From Trichococcus patagoniensis (GTDB lineage: Bacteria; Bacillota; Bacilli; Lactobacillales; Aerococcaceae), in NCBI RefSeq assembly GCF_003051085.1, contig NZ_QAOM01000010.1, positions 62,001 to 126,000 of the forward strand: a stretch of DNA of 64,000 nucleotides, read 5' to 3'. Position numbers and translations under genes: made by a program. The notes under the pieces were generated by a model that saw nothing but the letters and a program-made list of their open reading frames with translations, was not told the DNA's origin and ran no database searches. Every line of letters begins with the position of its first letter. Within the stretch, counting starts at the first letter, position 1. Below are positions 8,763 through 18,184 of the stretch, in pieces.

Positions 8763-10436
8763 ATGATAAGAATCAACAAAAAATTACAGTTGCTGTTAGG
8801 TTTATTTTCCGTAGGATTACTGGTGGCATGCGGGAACAACAATGGGAGCACAAGTTTAGATAGCACAGATGCTAACGCAGTTTCGACGGAAAATGGAAAC
8901 GCTTCCTCAAAGGCTTTGAGATTGACTGCAAGTGCCGACATTCCCACCATGGATATCATAGCAGCAACGGATTTGGTCAGTTTTACAGCTATGAATAATG
9001 CCTTTGAAGGACTTTACACGCTGGACTTGAACGGAAAAGTCGTGCCGGCTTCCGCTAAAAATATGCCAGAAATCAGTTCGGATGGGCTGATCTATACCTT
9101 CACGATCCGGGACGATGCCACTTGGTCAAATGGGGAACAAGTAACCAGTGCCGATTATGTGTATGCTTGGAGGAAAATGGTCGATCCAGCAATGGCTGCC
9201 GGCTATTCCTACATGTATGACGGTTTGATACAAAACGCGACTGAAATACTGGCCGGTGAAATGGATGCTGCTGAGTTAGCTGTGGAAGCGATCAGTGAAA
9301 AAGTGCTGAAAGTTACCTTGGCCCAACCGGCACCTTATTTCCTGGATCTTTTATCTATGCCCTTCTTCTTTCCTCAAAATCAAGCATATGTAGAAGAACA
9401 AGGCGATTCTTATGGTTCGAGTTCAGACACACTGATCTACAATGGCCCATTCATCATGACCGACTGGAATCAGGCAAAAGGCGGAAGTTGGACCTTCACC
9501 AAAAATGATTCTTATTGGGGCAAAGATGAGATCCCTTTAAATCAAGTCGTCGTCCAAGTCATGAAAGAAACTTCGACAGCCATAAATCTGTATGAGGCAG
9601 ATGAATTGGACTACGCAGCTTTGAGTGGGGAATACGTAGCGGCCAACAAAGCGAATGAAGACTACCATTCTCAAATGAATACAACGTCAAACTTCATTGA
9701 AATGAATCAAGAAGTTCCCGCACTTGCGAATGAGAACATTCGTGAAGCTTTAACTAAATCACTGGATACTGCCAATTACACTGAAAATGTCCTGAAGAAT
9801 GGCTCAGTCCCCATCTACGGATATGTTCCAAACGGATTGGCGACGAACCCTGGCACGGGTGCGGATTTCCGTGAAGACGCGGGAGACCTGACCAGCTACA
9901 ACTTGGAAGAGGCTCAAACGGCCTGGGAAAAAGGTCTGAGCGAGTTAGGGGTCGAAACCATTTCATTGGAACTGATGACGACCGATTCGGAAGATTCAAA
10001 AAAGTTTGCGGAATTTTTCCAAAGCCAACTGCAAGGCAATTTGCCGGGGTTGACGCTCACTATTCGCCAAGTGCCTTTCAACGTCAAACAAGACAGTTTG
10101 CGCAATGGGTCCTTTCAATTGGGGACAGCTAACTGGATTGCTGATTTTGCCGATCCTGTGAATTATGTGGAGCGGTTCCACTCGGATATCAATCGCGGGA
10201 ATTATGCTTTTGAAGATGTGGACACATTAATCGAAACTGCCAAAGCAGCCTATGATGATGAAGAGGCGCGTTGGGATTTACTGGTAGAAGCTGAACAAGT
10301 TGCGATTGGTGAACATTATGTTCAACTTCCTACTTATCAATCTGCAGGAGCGTATTTGCTGAAGGACCATGTGAAGGATCTGTATATTCCCGTATTCGGC
10401 CCGGATAGCTATCGCTATGCTTCCATAGGAGAATAA
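8763..10436 (+). CDS. Oligopeptide ABC transporter substrate-binding lipoprotein (OppA-like)
   Basis: Family 5 solute-binding lipoprotein of 557 residues that captures peptides outside the cell for an Opp-type ABC transporter. N-terminal signal with lipobox LLVAC (lipidated C23) followed by an Asn/Ser-rich linker. Family features include DIPTMDIIAATD at the mature N-terminus, WSNGEQVTSADYVYAWRK and the C-terminal LPTYQSAGAYLLKDHVKDL. No opp permease or ATPase genes are adjacent, so it is a stand-alone receptor that probably feeds a transporter encoded elsewhere. The ATG follows AGAAAGGATG. A terminator follows at 10491. Confidence 0.9.
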   Translation: MIRINKKLQLLLGLFSVGLLVACGNNNGSTSLDSTDANAVSTENGNASSKALRLTASADIPTMDIIAATDLVSFTAMNNAFEGLYTLDLNGKVVPASAKNMPEISSDGLIYTFTIRDDATWSNGEQVTSADYVYAWRKMVDPAMAAGYSYMYDGLIQNATEILAGEMDAAELAVEAISEKVLKVTLAQPAPYFLDLLSMPFFFPQNQAYVEEQGDSYGSSSDTLIYNGPFIMTDWNQAKGGSWTFTKNDSYWGKDEIPLNQVVVQVMKETSTAINLYEADELDYAALSGEYVAANKANEDYHSQMNTTSNFIEMNQEVPALANENIREALTKSLDTANYTENVLKNGSVPIYGYVPNGLATNPGTGADFREDAGDLTSYNLEEAQTAWEKGLSELGVETISLELMTTDSEDSKKFAEFFQSQLQGNLPGLTLTIRQVPFNVKQDSLRNGSFQLGTANWIADFADPVNYVERFHSDINRGNYAFEDVDTLIETAKAAYDDEEARWDLLVEAEQVAIGEHYVQLPTYQSAGAYLLKDHVKDLYIPVFGPDSYRYASIGE

Positions 10437-10490
10437 TCTGGAGTGGATCGGATGTTTTAAGGGATAAAATGGATTGATGAACCAGATAAA

Positions 10491-10538
10491 ACCAGATACC
10501 GGGGAGGAGCTTGTGCCTTACGGTGTCTGGGTTTTTTG
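10491..10538 (+). terminator. Terminator after OppA-like gene
   Basis: ACCAGATACCG pairs with CGGTGTCTGG (one G-T pair) and is followed by GTTTTTTG. Confidence 0.7.
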
Positions 10539-10566
10539 ATGGGATAAAAAAAGGCTAGTTTTTTGT

Positions 10567-10710
10567 TATACTATAGAGGACAAAAAGTTTAGGGGTGAAT
10601 CCGTGCGTGGTAGATATTGCCAAGTTATTTCAGGGTAAATGAACCATCATCTGAAAAAATAACTGATTGAAAAAGGATTCCTGCTCATTAAAGAGACAGG
10701 GATCCTTTTT
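10567..10710 (+). ncRNA. Candidate small RNA or leader between two terminators
   Basis: TATACT (10567-10572) is a plausible -10 although the -35 is weak. Downstream the sequence folds: AGTTATTTCAG pairs with CTGAAAAAATAACT, and AAAAGGATTCCTG pairs with CAGGGATCCTTTTT to give a terminator ending at 10710. An 11-codon frame (GTG at 10603, stop at 10638) follows AGGGGTGA. I do not recognise a known RNA family. Confidence 0.4.
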
Positions 10711-10820
10711 GCGTGCGCAATATGGAAGCCGTAAACACGGGATTGCAATTATGTTGAAATCGTGAAATAGCAACATATCGACTCTGAAAACAACTGTTTT
10801 TAAAAAAATTCGGATTCTTC

Positions 10821-10860
10821 ACGGTTACCTTTAGAAAGCGTGTGTAACCGCTTCTTTTTT
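10821..10860 (+). terminator. Terminator or attenuator upstream of gbuA
   Basis: CGGTTAC pairs with GTAACCG ahead of CTTCTTTTTT. A competing inner pairing, AGAAAGCG with CGCTTCT, would disrupt it. It ends about 230 bases before the betaine transporter; bases 10861-11091 are AT-rich and hold its promoter region, with no clear motif. Confidence 0.5.
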
Positions 10861-11091
10861 CGCGGAAAATTCACAAATAATTCATTTTTCATTTGCATAT
10901 CCGCGCCATAACTGGATAATAGTGGTTATAGCTTTGTGATGTAATAAAATTATCTTCAATTTATATTTTCGGAATAAATGAAAATGTAAGACTATATTTG
11001 TACATTGCGGAGACGCACAGTCGGATTCGGGGATTTGATTCCCACCATTAAAAGAATCCACGCATACAGCATCAAAAATTTGAGAGGAGCA

Positions 11092-12294
11092 ATGCACTTG
11101 CCGAAAATAAAAATAGAGAACGTAACGAAAATTTTTGGAAAAAAAGCAGATAAGGCTTTGGAACTGCTTGAACAAAAGAAGAGCAAGCAAGATATCCTGC
11201 GTGCCACTGGGGCGACAGTAGGGGTCAACAACGTGAGTCTTTCCATAGAAGAAGGGGAAATCTTCGTCATCATGGGGCTTTCCGGAAGTGGGAAGTCGAC
11301 ACTTGTGCGGATGTTCAATCGTTTGATCGAACCGACGAAGGGGAACATCCTGATCGACGGAGAGAATCTGTCTGTCATGGACAAGAAGCAACTGCGCCAA
11401 GTCCGCCGGGAAAAAATGAGTATGGTTTTCCAGAACTTCGGCTTATTCCCGCACCGCACGATTTTGGAGAACACCGAGTACGGACTGGAAGTGCAAGGTG
11501 TCGCAAAAGCCGAGCGCAAGGAACGAGCGCAACAGGCTTTGGAAAATTCCGGCCTTGGCGATTACAGCCAACAGTATCCTAACCAATTATCAGGTGGGAT
11601 GCAGCAACGGGTCGGTTTGGCCCGTGCTTTGGCGAATGACCCGGAAATCCTGTTGATGGATGAGGCCTTCTCGGCTTTGGATCCGTTGATCCGTCGTGAG
11701 ATGCAAGATGAACTGTTGGATCTGCAGGCAAACGTCAAAAAGACCATCATCTTCATCACCCATGATCTGAACGAAGCATTGCGCATCGGGGACCGGATCG
11801 CGTTGCTGAAGGACGGGGAATTGGTCCAAATCGGTACGCCGGAGGAAATCCTTACCAATCCGGCAACGCGCTATGTCGAAAAATTCGTGGAGGACGTCGA
11901 CCGTTCGAAAGTACTGACGGCCGAACACATCATGAAGCGTCCAATCGTCATGAATATCGAAAAACATGGCCCGCTCTTCGCTTTGGAATTATTGCGCCAA
12001 GAAGGGATTTCAACAATCCTTGTGGTGGACAATCACCGCAGACTGAAAGGGTACATCACTGCCGAGGACGCTACGAAAGCGTTGAAAGCCAACACTACTA
12101 GAGTGGATGGCATCCTCAGAGAAGATATCCCGACCGTCTCCAAAGATACCACTTTGAGCGATATTTTCCCGATCATCCATGATTCAAGCTCGCCGGTCGC
12201 AGTCATCGAAAACGACAGATTGGTGGGTGTCCTTGTCAGAGGCGCTGTCATAGCCGCTTTGGCAGGAGAAAGCGAGGTGTCCGTAAATGGATAA
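11092..12294 (+). CDS. gbuA: Glycine betaine ABC transporter ATPase with CBS domains
   Basis: Energises uptake of glycine betaine or a similar osmolyte. The 400-residue protein has an ABC ATPase domain with Walker [10 protein letters not shown], signature LSGGMQQR and Walker [13 protein letters not shown], then two C-terminal CBS domains (from about residue 280: [11 protein letters not shown] and [14 protein letters not shown]) that sense ionic strength or c-di-AMP in OpuA/Gbu systems. The frame opens earlier, but the ATG at 11092 directly follows GAGAGGAGC and matches the family N-terminus ([13 protein letters not shown]). It overlaps gbuB by 8 bases, the usual coupled arrangement. Confidence 0.93.
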   Translation: MHLPKIKIENVTKIFGKKADKALELLEQKKSKQDILRATGATVGVNNVSLSIEEGEIFVIMGLSGSGKSTLVRMFNRLIEPTKGNILIDGENLSVMDKKQLRQVRREKMSMVFQNFGLFPHRTILENTEYGLEVQGVAKAERKERAQQALENSGLGDYSQQYPNQLSGGMQQRVGLARALANDPEILLMDEAFSALDPLIRREMQDELLDLQANVKKTIIFITHDLNEALRIGDRIALLKDGELVQIGTPEEILTNPATRYVEKFVEDVDRSKVLTAEHIMKRPIVMNIEKHGPLFALELLRQEGISTILVVDNHRRLKGYITAEDATKALKANTTRVDGILREDIPTVSKDTTLSDIFPIIHDSSSPVAVIENDRLVGVLVRGAVIAALAGESEVSVNG

Positions 12295-13141
12295 TCTATT
12301 AAATTTCATTCCTGAATTGCCGGTTGCCGAGTTCACTGAATACGTTACGGACAAGACCGCTGACACGTTCAGCTTCCTGTTCGATCCGATCAAAGAGTCT
12401 TCGCAGACTTTGATCGATCTGATGACTTCAACGCTGACGGCCATACCGGCAGTCATCTTGATTGTATTAGTCGCTCTGTTGGCATTCTTTGCCTCAGGGA
12501 AAAAATTCGGCCTGGCCATCTTTTCCGTCGTCGGACTTTGGTTCATCCATAACCAAGGGCTCTGGGAAGACTTGATGTTCACCTTGACGCTGGTCCTGTT
12601 TTCGAGTTTGCTGTCCGTCCTGATCGGCGTGCCTTTCGGTATCCTGATGGCGAAAAGCAAACTTGCGAACAGCATCATCAATCCGGTCTTGGATTTCATG
12701 CAGACGATGCCGGCCTTTGTTTATCTGATTCCGGCCGTAGCTTTCTTCGGAATCGGCATGGTTCCCGGGGTGCTTGCGTCACTTATTTTCGCAATCCCAC
12801 CGACCGTCCGCTTCACGAATCTTGGGATCAGACAAGTTTCCACCGAACTGGTTGAAGCAGCCGAATCATTCGGCAGCACCGGCGCGCAAAGGTTGTTCAA
12901 AGTCGAATTACCGTTGGCGAAATCCACGATTATGGCCGGCATCAACCAAACCGTAATGCTATCCTTATCGATGGTCGTCATCGCTTCGATGATCGGGGCC
13001 CCTGGATTGGGCCGTAATGTCCTTTCCGCCTTGCAGCGCGCCAAAATCGGTTCCGGTTTCGTATCCGGATTGGCCTTGGTTGTGCTTGCCATCATCATCG
13101 ACCGTCTGACGCAAAAATTCAGCAAAAAGAGCGCATCATAA
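12287..13141 (+). CDS. gbuB: Glycine betaine ABC transporter permease
   Basis: Membrane subunit of 284 residues forming the osmolyte channel. About six hydrophobic segments, for example [15 protein letters not shown], and the ProW-type cytoplasmic loop ([20 protein letters not shown]) that contacts the ATPase. As in Gbu systems, the substrate-binding protein is separate rather than fused. The start codon overlaps the end of gbuA; the binding-protein gene follows after 57 bases. Confidence 0.92.
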   Translation: MDNLLNFIPELPVAEFTEYVTDKTADTFSFLFDPIKESSQTLIDLMTSTLTAIPAVILIVLVALLAFFASGKKFGLAIFSVVGLWFIHNQGLWEDLMFTLTLVLFSSLLSVLIGVPFGILMAKSKLANSIINPVLDFMQTMPAFVYLIPAVAFFGIGMVPGVLASLIFAIPPTVRFTNLGIRQVSTELVEAAESFGSTGAQRLFKVELPLAKSTIMAGINQTVMLSLSMVVIASMIGAPGLGRNVLSALQRAKIGSGFVSGLALVVLAIIIDRLTQKFSKKSAS

Positions 13142-13198
13142 AGCTACATAAAGACGCACCTATTCCTAATTGCCAAACAAAAAGGAGAGAAACATAAT

Positions 13199-14107
13199 AT
13201 GACAAAAACAACAAAACGTAACTGGAAACGCCTTGGACTTACTGCCGGATTAGGCTTAGGTGTCACACTGATCGCCGCTGGCTGCGGTGCGACAGAAGAT
13301 TCAGCATCCATGGAAGATACAGTCGGCAAAGGCCAGGAAATCGAACTGGCTTACGTGGAATGGGATGACGCAGTGGCCACAAACCATGTGGTTGCCCAAG
13401 TATTGGAAGACCTCGGTTACGATGTGACCTTGACCCCATTGGACAACGCCATCATGTGGGAAGCCGTCTCCACAGGCGAAGCGGATGCCATGCTGAGCGC
13501 TTGGCTGCCAGGAACGCACGGCGCGCAACTGGAAGAATACGGCGATAAGATGGTCGACCTGGGTGGAAACCTTGAAGGCGCGAAAATCGGTTTGGCCGTT
13601 CCTGCGTATATGGATGTCGACTCCATCGCAGATTTGACCGATCAAGCCGGCAAATCCATCACCGGAATCGAGCCAGGTGCAGGTATCGTAGCAGCCGCTG
13701 AGCGTGCCATCACGGATTACTCGAATCTGAATGATTGGGCAATCGAAACGTCCTCATCCGGCGCAATGACCGTCACACTCAAACAGGCAATCGAAAATGA
13801 AGAAGACATCATCATCACAGCCTGGAACCCGCATTGGATGTTCTCGGCTTATGACCTGAAATACCTGGATGATCCCAACGGAACTTTCGGCGGCGAAGAG
13901 ACAATCCACACCATGGCACGTGAGGGACTCGAAACAGACATGCCTGAGGCTTACCAAGTATTGGATCAATTCCACTGGACAATCGAAGATGTCGAAGCAT
14001 TGATGCTCGCAATCTATGAAGGCGAATCAGCCGAAGATGCTGCAGCAGCCTTCGTTGAAGCCAATCCGGACCTAGTCGCAGAATGGACTGCCGGCGTAGC
14101 CAAATAA
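13199..14107 (+). CDS. gbuC: Glycine betaine-binding lipoprotein
   Basis: Extracytoplasmic receptor of the Gbu system. The signal peptide ends in lipobox LIAAGC (C29). The mature OpuAC-type domain begins with IELAYVEWDDAVATNHV and contains AWLPGTHG and ITAWNPHWMF, whose Trp residues form the aromatic cage for quaternary amines. At 302 residues it is the normal length. It has its own ribosome site (AAAGGAGAG) and a very strong terminator downstream. Confidence 0.92.
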   Translation: MTKTTKRNWKRLGLTAGLGLGVTLIAAGCGATEDSASMEDTVGKGQEIELAYVEWDDAVATNHVVAQVLEDLGYDVTLTPLDNAIMWEAVSTGEADAMLSAWLPGTHGAQLEEYGDKMVDLGGNLEGAKIGLAVPAYMDVDSIADLTDQAGKSITGIEPGAGIVAAAERAITDYSNLNDWAIETSSSGAMTVTLKQAIENEEDIIITAWNPHWMFSAYDLKYLDDPNGTFGGEETIHTMAREGLETDMPEAYQVLDQFHWTIEDVEALMLAIYEGESAEDAAAAFVEANPDLVAEWTAGVAK

Positions 14108-14118
14108 TGAATGTATGG

Positions 14119-14170
14119 GGCCCAACCCAGACTGGACGTATGTTGTCCAGTCTGGGTTGGGCCTCTTTAT
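14119..14170 (+). terminator. Strong terminator of gbuABC
   Basis: A 19-base-pair perfect stem starting GGCCCAACCC and ending GGGTTGGGCC, followed by TCTTTATTTTG. Confidence 0.9.
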
Positions 14171-14204
14171 TTTGCAGAATCGAAGCCGCTCAGAAACCAG
14201 TGGA

Positions 14205-14350
14205 TCAGAAAAGATGGATAACTGCGGCTTATCCATCTTTTCTGGACCGAAGGCGGCAATAAAGATGAATAACAAAAAAGAATCCATCTTTTCGATCCCA
14301 TCAGCGCTCAAAAAGATGAATAACAGCGAAAAATCCATCCTGGCGGGCCA
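14205..14350. repeat. Repeat family E array (AAAAGATGRAT...ATCCATCTTTT)
   Basis: Three palindromes begin at 14209, 14260 and 14311, spaced 51 bases. The family recurs at 20995. Confidence 0.75.
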
Positions 14351-14379
14351 CAGCCCGCCGCCCGCAAGCCACAGCCCAA

Positions 14380-14433
14380 AACAAAAGCGAAGACGGTCAG
14401 CATCCACGAGCTGGCCATCTTCGCTTTTTTTTG
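14380..14433. terminator. Bidirectional terminator, 3' side of fic
   Basis: GCGAAGA-C-GGTCAGC pairs with GAGCTGGCC-A-TCTTCGC, with A-rich and T-rich flanks. It serves the minus-strand Fic gene. Confidence 0.7.
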
Positions 14434-14459
14434 TTCTTTTAAACATTTCGTCTTTGATC

Positions 14460-15275
14460 TTATTCATTCGCGTGCATTTCTTCGTCAGAAAGTACATGCT
14501 TTTTGCCCAACAGCAGATTTTCGAAAAAATGAATCAAGAATCGTTTATTTTGTTTCTCACCTTGATAATGGTAAAGCACGAGGGCATTCCTAAAATAGGC
14601 GGCATGCTCACTGAAGAGCGAATTATCGATATGGAAACCCAATTTCCTTAAGTACTGGATGCCGAAAACAGCGACCGTGCGGGTATTTCCTTCCCTAAAT
14701 GGATGGACTTGCCAAATATCCGCTAAAAATGCCATCGCATGCAGCACTTTTTGCTCGTTGGTCAGACCACTATAAGAGAAATTCTGTTCTTTTTCAAAAT
14801 CGTACGCTAAAGTATCCTGAATCATGAAATGCGAACTGTATTGAGCTGTGTCCCCATCGAGCACTGGCTCTTTTTTGGTGATGTTCACCGTACGGAACTT
14901 GCCTACAGGAATTTCTTCCGGGAAAACATCCGTGAACAAGTGCCTGTGGATGCCCAACAGCGTGGAAGGGGAGAGCCGGAAATGATCTTCGGCCAACAAT
15001 TCCGCAATCCGGAGCGAAACAATATCCGCCTCGACCGTGTTTGCATCTACGTGTGCTTCCCGGTGATAATCCGAAATTTCGCGATAAATGGCGTCGTACC
15101 CTTTTTTTCCTTCTATATTTTCATAGGCCAGCTCGACCATGTACTCGGATGGGCTGAGGCCATCCACTTTTTGCAGGCCGAATGCCGTCTGCCATAACGC
15201 CAATCTTATTTGGTAAGGCAACTCGTTCTCGGCGACATCATAGGTGGGCGGTAATTTGCCTTCTGGATAGTCCAT
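14460..15275 (-). CDS. Fic family AMP-transferase-like protein
   Basis: Fic enzymes transfer AMP or other nucleotide moieties to hydroxyls of target proteins. The 271-residue protein carries the intact active-site motif HPFREGNTR (catalytic H191) and an upstream substrate-flap segment (PVGKFRTVNI), so it should be active. I do not see the inhibitory (S/T)xxxE(G/N) helix at either end, and no small antitoxin gene is adjacent, so regulation is unclear. The start ATG follows AAAGGAGG. It is a single gene between a repeat array and the long gap before the taurine locus. A housekeeping or toxin role cannot be decided from sequence. Confidence 0.88.
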   Translation of the reverse strand: MDYPEGKLPPTYDVAENELPYQIRLALWQTAFGLQKVDGLSPSEYMVELAYENIEGKKGYDAIYREISDYHREAHVDANTVEADIVSLRIAELLAEDHFRLSPSTLLGIHRHLFTDVFPEEIPVGKFRTVNITKKEPVLDGDTAQYSSHFMIQDTLAYDFEKEQNFSYSGLTNEQKVLHAMAFLADIWQVHPFREGNTRTVAVFGIQYLRKLGFHIDNSLFSEHAAYFRNALVLYHYQGEKQNKRFLIHFFENLLLGKKHVLSDEEMHANE

Positions 15276-16027
15276 AGGTCGGTCCTCCTTTCAAAAAGGG
15301 GAAATATCGTGCTTATCAAATTATACAATTTTTTCAGGGAAGATGCGCTTAATTAGACGCTCAATCTTAATATCCGCAAAAAAGATTAACTGGTTTTTAG
15401 TGTTTCAACTAACTATAAGTTTTCTGCAATAGTAGATGGCTGATGCAATGGGTCAAAGTCAACAAAACGATTACCTAAAATCCCAAAAAGAATAGAACGC
15501 AGATCGGGCTCTCGGGATTTCGGGCAGCGGAGACAACTAAAATCCCGACAGCCCGATGTGTTGGGTGTATGCCCAGGAAAGTATCCTGAACACCCGACAT
15601 CTCCCAACCCCCGCACTCTTCAACGGCAGAAATCCTCACATGCTTTTCCTCATTCGCCCCGAAATGAGCATTCCCCATTCGGGTGTGTCACGAAACCTCA
15701 CGCGGATGCCGTGGAATCCGCACATTCGTCTTGTTGGATGCATAAATAAATCGATAGTCTGTCAGCAATCGGACTGACAAGCCGATAGTGATAACGCTTT
15801 TCTAAACCGTGAGCAGAAAGTCATTTTTATTCCAGAAAAAGACTGTGAACCTCACACCGAACCGAAAATACAGCCAAATGGAAGCGGAATAATTTCCCGA
15901 AAACCTCACGAATGTCATAAAGTCTATCATCAAATTAGAGCTTTCAGTTTACCGAAAGTAAAAATCACACTATCATGGGGACATATTAGAAATTGATTAA
16001 AACGATTTTCATTCGGGAGGGAACAGC
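15276..16027. other. Long intergenic region upstream of taurine locus
   Basis: No gene seen. It holds CCCGA-rich imperfect palindromes between about 15500 and 15690 (not in a clear 52-bp register), an inverted repeat TGTCAG / CTGACA near 15759-15778, a TGTGA-N3-TCACA palindrome at 15844-15856, and three copies of ACCTCAC(G/A) near 15695, 15849 and 15903. Confidence 0.5.
15948..15976 (+). promoter_or_regulatory. Putative promoter of taurine operon
   Basis: TTTACC (15948-15953), a 17-base spacer, TATCAT (15971-15976). The -35 lies inside an inverted repeat CTTTC-N8-GAAAG (15941-15958) that could be an operator. Confidence 0.5.
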
Positions 16028-17392
16028 ATGACAGTGAACGCAACATGGACGACAACGACAGCAACAACTTTAACCGGAGGAGAAGTAATAGCGATGGATC
16101 AACAGTATGTGATGCGGGCCTGGTCGAAGCAGGGCCAAGCTGCCATGGCAGTCGAAAAGGCGGAAGGCATTTATTTCTGGGACTATGACGGCAACCGTTA
16201 TGTGGATATGTCCTCCTTGTTGGTGAACGCGAACATCGGCCATCAGCATCCGAAAGTCGTGAAGGCGATCCAGGAGCAGGCTGAGAAGATGTGTTTCATG
16301 GCACCTTCCTATGCAACTGACGTGAAATCGTTGTTGGCGAAGAAGCTGGTCGAGCTGGCCGGTGGCGATATGGCGCGTGTGTTCTTCACGAATGCCGGGG
16401 CGGATGCGAACGAGAATGCGATCAAGATGGCACGGATCGCGACGGGCCGCACAAAAGTATTCAGCGGCTACCACAGCTACCACGGCGCAACGCTGGCAGC
16501 ATCCAACGCTTCCGGAGATTCCCGACGTTTCGCAGCTGAAATCGGCGGCGCAAGCGGCTTCGTGAAATTCTCCAATCCATCTCCTTACCGCGACAATCTT
16601 CCATTTGAAACTGAAGAGGCATTGACAGCCTTTTACCTGAAGCAACTGGGTGAACAGATCCAATACGAAGGCCCGTACAATGTGGCGGCCATCCTCTTGG
16701 AAACGGTCATCGGCGCGAACGGCATCATTGCTTATCCGAAAGGGTATCTGGAAGGGGTGCGCAACCTCTGCAACAGCTACGGCATCGTGATGATCTGCGA
16801 TGAAGTCATGGCCGGCTTCTACCGGACCGGTACGGCTTTCGCTTTCCAACAATACGGATTCACACCGGACATGATCACCTTCGCCAAAGGGGTGACATCA
16901 GGCTATGTGCCGCTGGGAGGCGTGATCGTTTCCGAGTGGATCAGCGAGTATTTCACCGAAAACCAACTCCAATGCGGCTTGACCTACAGCGGCCACACAT
17001 TGGCTTGCGCAGCCGGCTTGGCGACTTTGGAAGTCTATGAGGACGAAAACATCGCCGCCAACGTCGAGAAGATCGGCGTCCTATTGAAGGACTACTTGGA
17101 AGAGATGAAAGCCAAACACCCTTGCGTCGGCGATGTCCGCACTTACGGCCTCTTCTGCGGAGTGGAACTGGTGCTCGACAAGGAAACGCGCGAGCCGCTT
17201 GTGCCGTTCAACACGCCGAACCGGATCATGCCGGCCATCTACAAGGAACTGAAGGACCGAGGCTTCTCGACTTTCGGCCGCGAAACGACGATCAGTGTCT
17301 GCCCACCGCTTACGATCACCGAAGCAGAGTTGGCTGAAGTGCTGCCGATCCTGGATGAAGTGCTGACGCTTGTCGATGCGACTTATTTGTAA
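16028..17392 (+). CDS. Class III aminotransferase, probable taurine aminotransferase
   Basis: PLP enzyme of the class III (omega) aminotransferase family. Position in a tauABC operon points to transfer of the taurine amino group to 2-oxoglutarate or pyruvate, giving sulfoacetaldehyde. The PLP lysine is in TFAKGVTSGYVPLGG, the PLP-ring aspartate in VMICDEVMAGF, and FFTNAGADANENAIKMAR is the cofactor phosphate region. Two starts are possible: 16028, with GGAGGG six bases upstream, adds a Thr-rich 22-residue leader; 16094 (MDQQYVMRAW) fits the family N-terminus but GGAGGAG lies 11 bases away. I give the first. Other beta- or omega-amino acid substrates remain possible. Confidence 0.82.
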   Translation: MTVNATWTTTTATTLTGGEVIAMDQQYVMRAWSKQGQAAMAVEKAEGIYFWDYDGNRYVDMSSLLVNANIGHQHPKVVKAIQEQAEKMCFMAPSYATDVKSLLAKKLVELAGGDMARVFFTNAGADANENAIKMARIATGRTKVFSGYHSYHGATLAASNASGDSRRFAAEIGGASGFVKFSNPSPYRDNLPFETEEALTAFYLKQLGEQIQYEGPYNVAAILLETVIGANGIIAYPKGYLEGVRNLCNSYGIVMICDEVMAGFYRTGTAFAFQQYGFTPDMITFAKGVTSGYVPLGGVIVSEWISEYFTENQLQCGLTYSGHTLACAAGLATLEVYEDENIAANVEKIGVLLKDYLEEMKAKHPCVGDVRTYGLFCGVELVLDKETREPLVPFNTPNRIMPAIYKELKDRGFSTFGRETTISVCPPLTITEAELAEVLPILDEVLTLVDATYL

Positions 17393-17452
17393 AACGGCCC
17401 AGACACAGCGCCAAAATGAATTATTAAATAGAAGAAAAAGGATGGATGCCCC

Positions 17453-17782
17453 ATGCTAGTGAAAATTGAGGCCATCGTGAGGCCGGAAAAAACCGAACAG
17501 ATTTTGGCGAAACTCGCCGAAAAAGGGCACACCGCCGTGACGCGGATGGATGTGTACGGACGCGGGAAACAGGCCGGCATCCATATCGGCGACGTCTTCT
17601 ACGACGAGTTGCCGAAGGAATTGCTTTTCCTGGTGGCCGAAGCAGCCCATGAAAAAGAAATCGTCGACGTGATCACCACCCAAGCGCGCACAAGCGACCT
17701 GGGGAATTACGGCGACGGTAGGATATTCGTGCACGCAATCGAAAATGCCTACACGATCAGTAACGGCACAGAAGGACTGTAA
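17453..17782 (+). CDS. PII family nitrogen regulator, NifI1-like
   Basis: 109-residue PII signal protein. PII trimers bind ATP/ADP and 2-oxoglutarate and control transporters or enzymes of nitrogen metabolism. The opening IEAIVRPEKTEQILAKL, the T-loop region GRGKQAGIHIGDVFYDELPK and the C-terminal GDGRIFVHAIENAYTI are closest in character to NifI1, the nitrogenase switch-off protein of archaea and anaerobic Firmicutes, rather than GlnB/GlnK. No nif gene is in the window. It lies between the aminotransferase and the transporter, so the likely target is taurine uptake or its nitrogen release. The call is by motif memory. Confidence 0.82.
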   Translation: MLVKIEAIVRPEKTEQILAKLAEKGHTAVTRMDVYGRGKQAGIHIGDVFYDELPKELLFLVAEAAHEKEIVDVITTQARTSDLGNYGDGRIFVHAIENAYTISNGTEGL

Positions 17783-17795
17783 AGGTGGGAATTGT

Positions 17796-18113
17796 ATGAA
17801 GGAAGTGACAGCGATCATTCGTCTGAACAAGGTGACGGAAACGAAACAAAAACTGGCAGCGGGCGGCTTTCCTGGATTCACCTGCCGAAAAGTCTTCGGA
17901 CGCGGCAAAAATCCGCTGATAGGGAGAGACAAGCGCGAGCCAGCCGGACACAGCATGCTGATGCCGAAACGGATGTTTACGATCGTGACGGAGGATGAGC
18001 ATGTGGCCAACGTGATCGATATCCTGCTGGCGGTCAACAGCACCGGCCAGGCGGGGGACGGCAAGATTTTCGTGCAGACGATCACCCGGGAATACCGCGT
18101 ACGCCGCGCCTGA
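17796..18113 (+). CDS. PII family nitrogen regulator, NifI2-like
   Basis: Second PII protein, 105 residues, 13 bases after the first. MKEVTAIIRLNKVTETKQ and FTCRKVFGRGK followed by an extended T-loop (NPLIGRDKREPAGHS) and LMPKRMFTIV are typical of NifI2; it ends GDGKIFVQTITREYRVR. The frame opens at 17745 but GGTGGG precedes the ATG at 17796, which matches the family start. NifI1 and NifI2 act as a heteromeric pair, and their order is kept here. It is co-transcribed with the taurine transporter downstream. Confidence 0.82.
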   Translation: MKEVTAIIRLNKVTETKQKLAAGGFPGFTCRKVFGRGKNPLIGRDKREPAGHSMLMPKRMFTIVTEDEHVANVIDILLAVNSTGQAGDGKIFVQTITREYRVRRA

Positions 18114-18184
18114 TCGAAAGGAAGATTACAATGAAGATTCCAATGAAGAATCTAATGAAGAATCCAGTCAAGGAGGACGATTTT

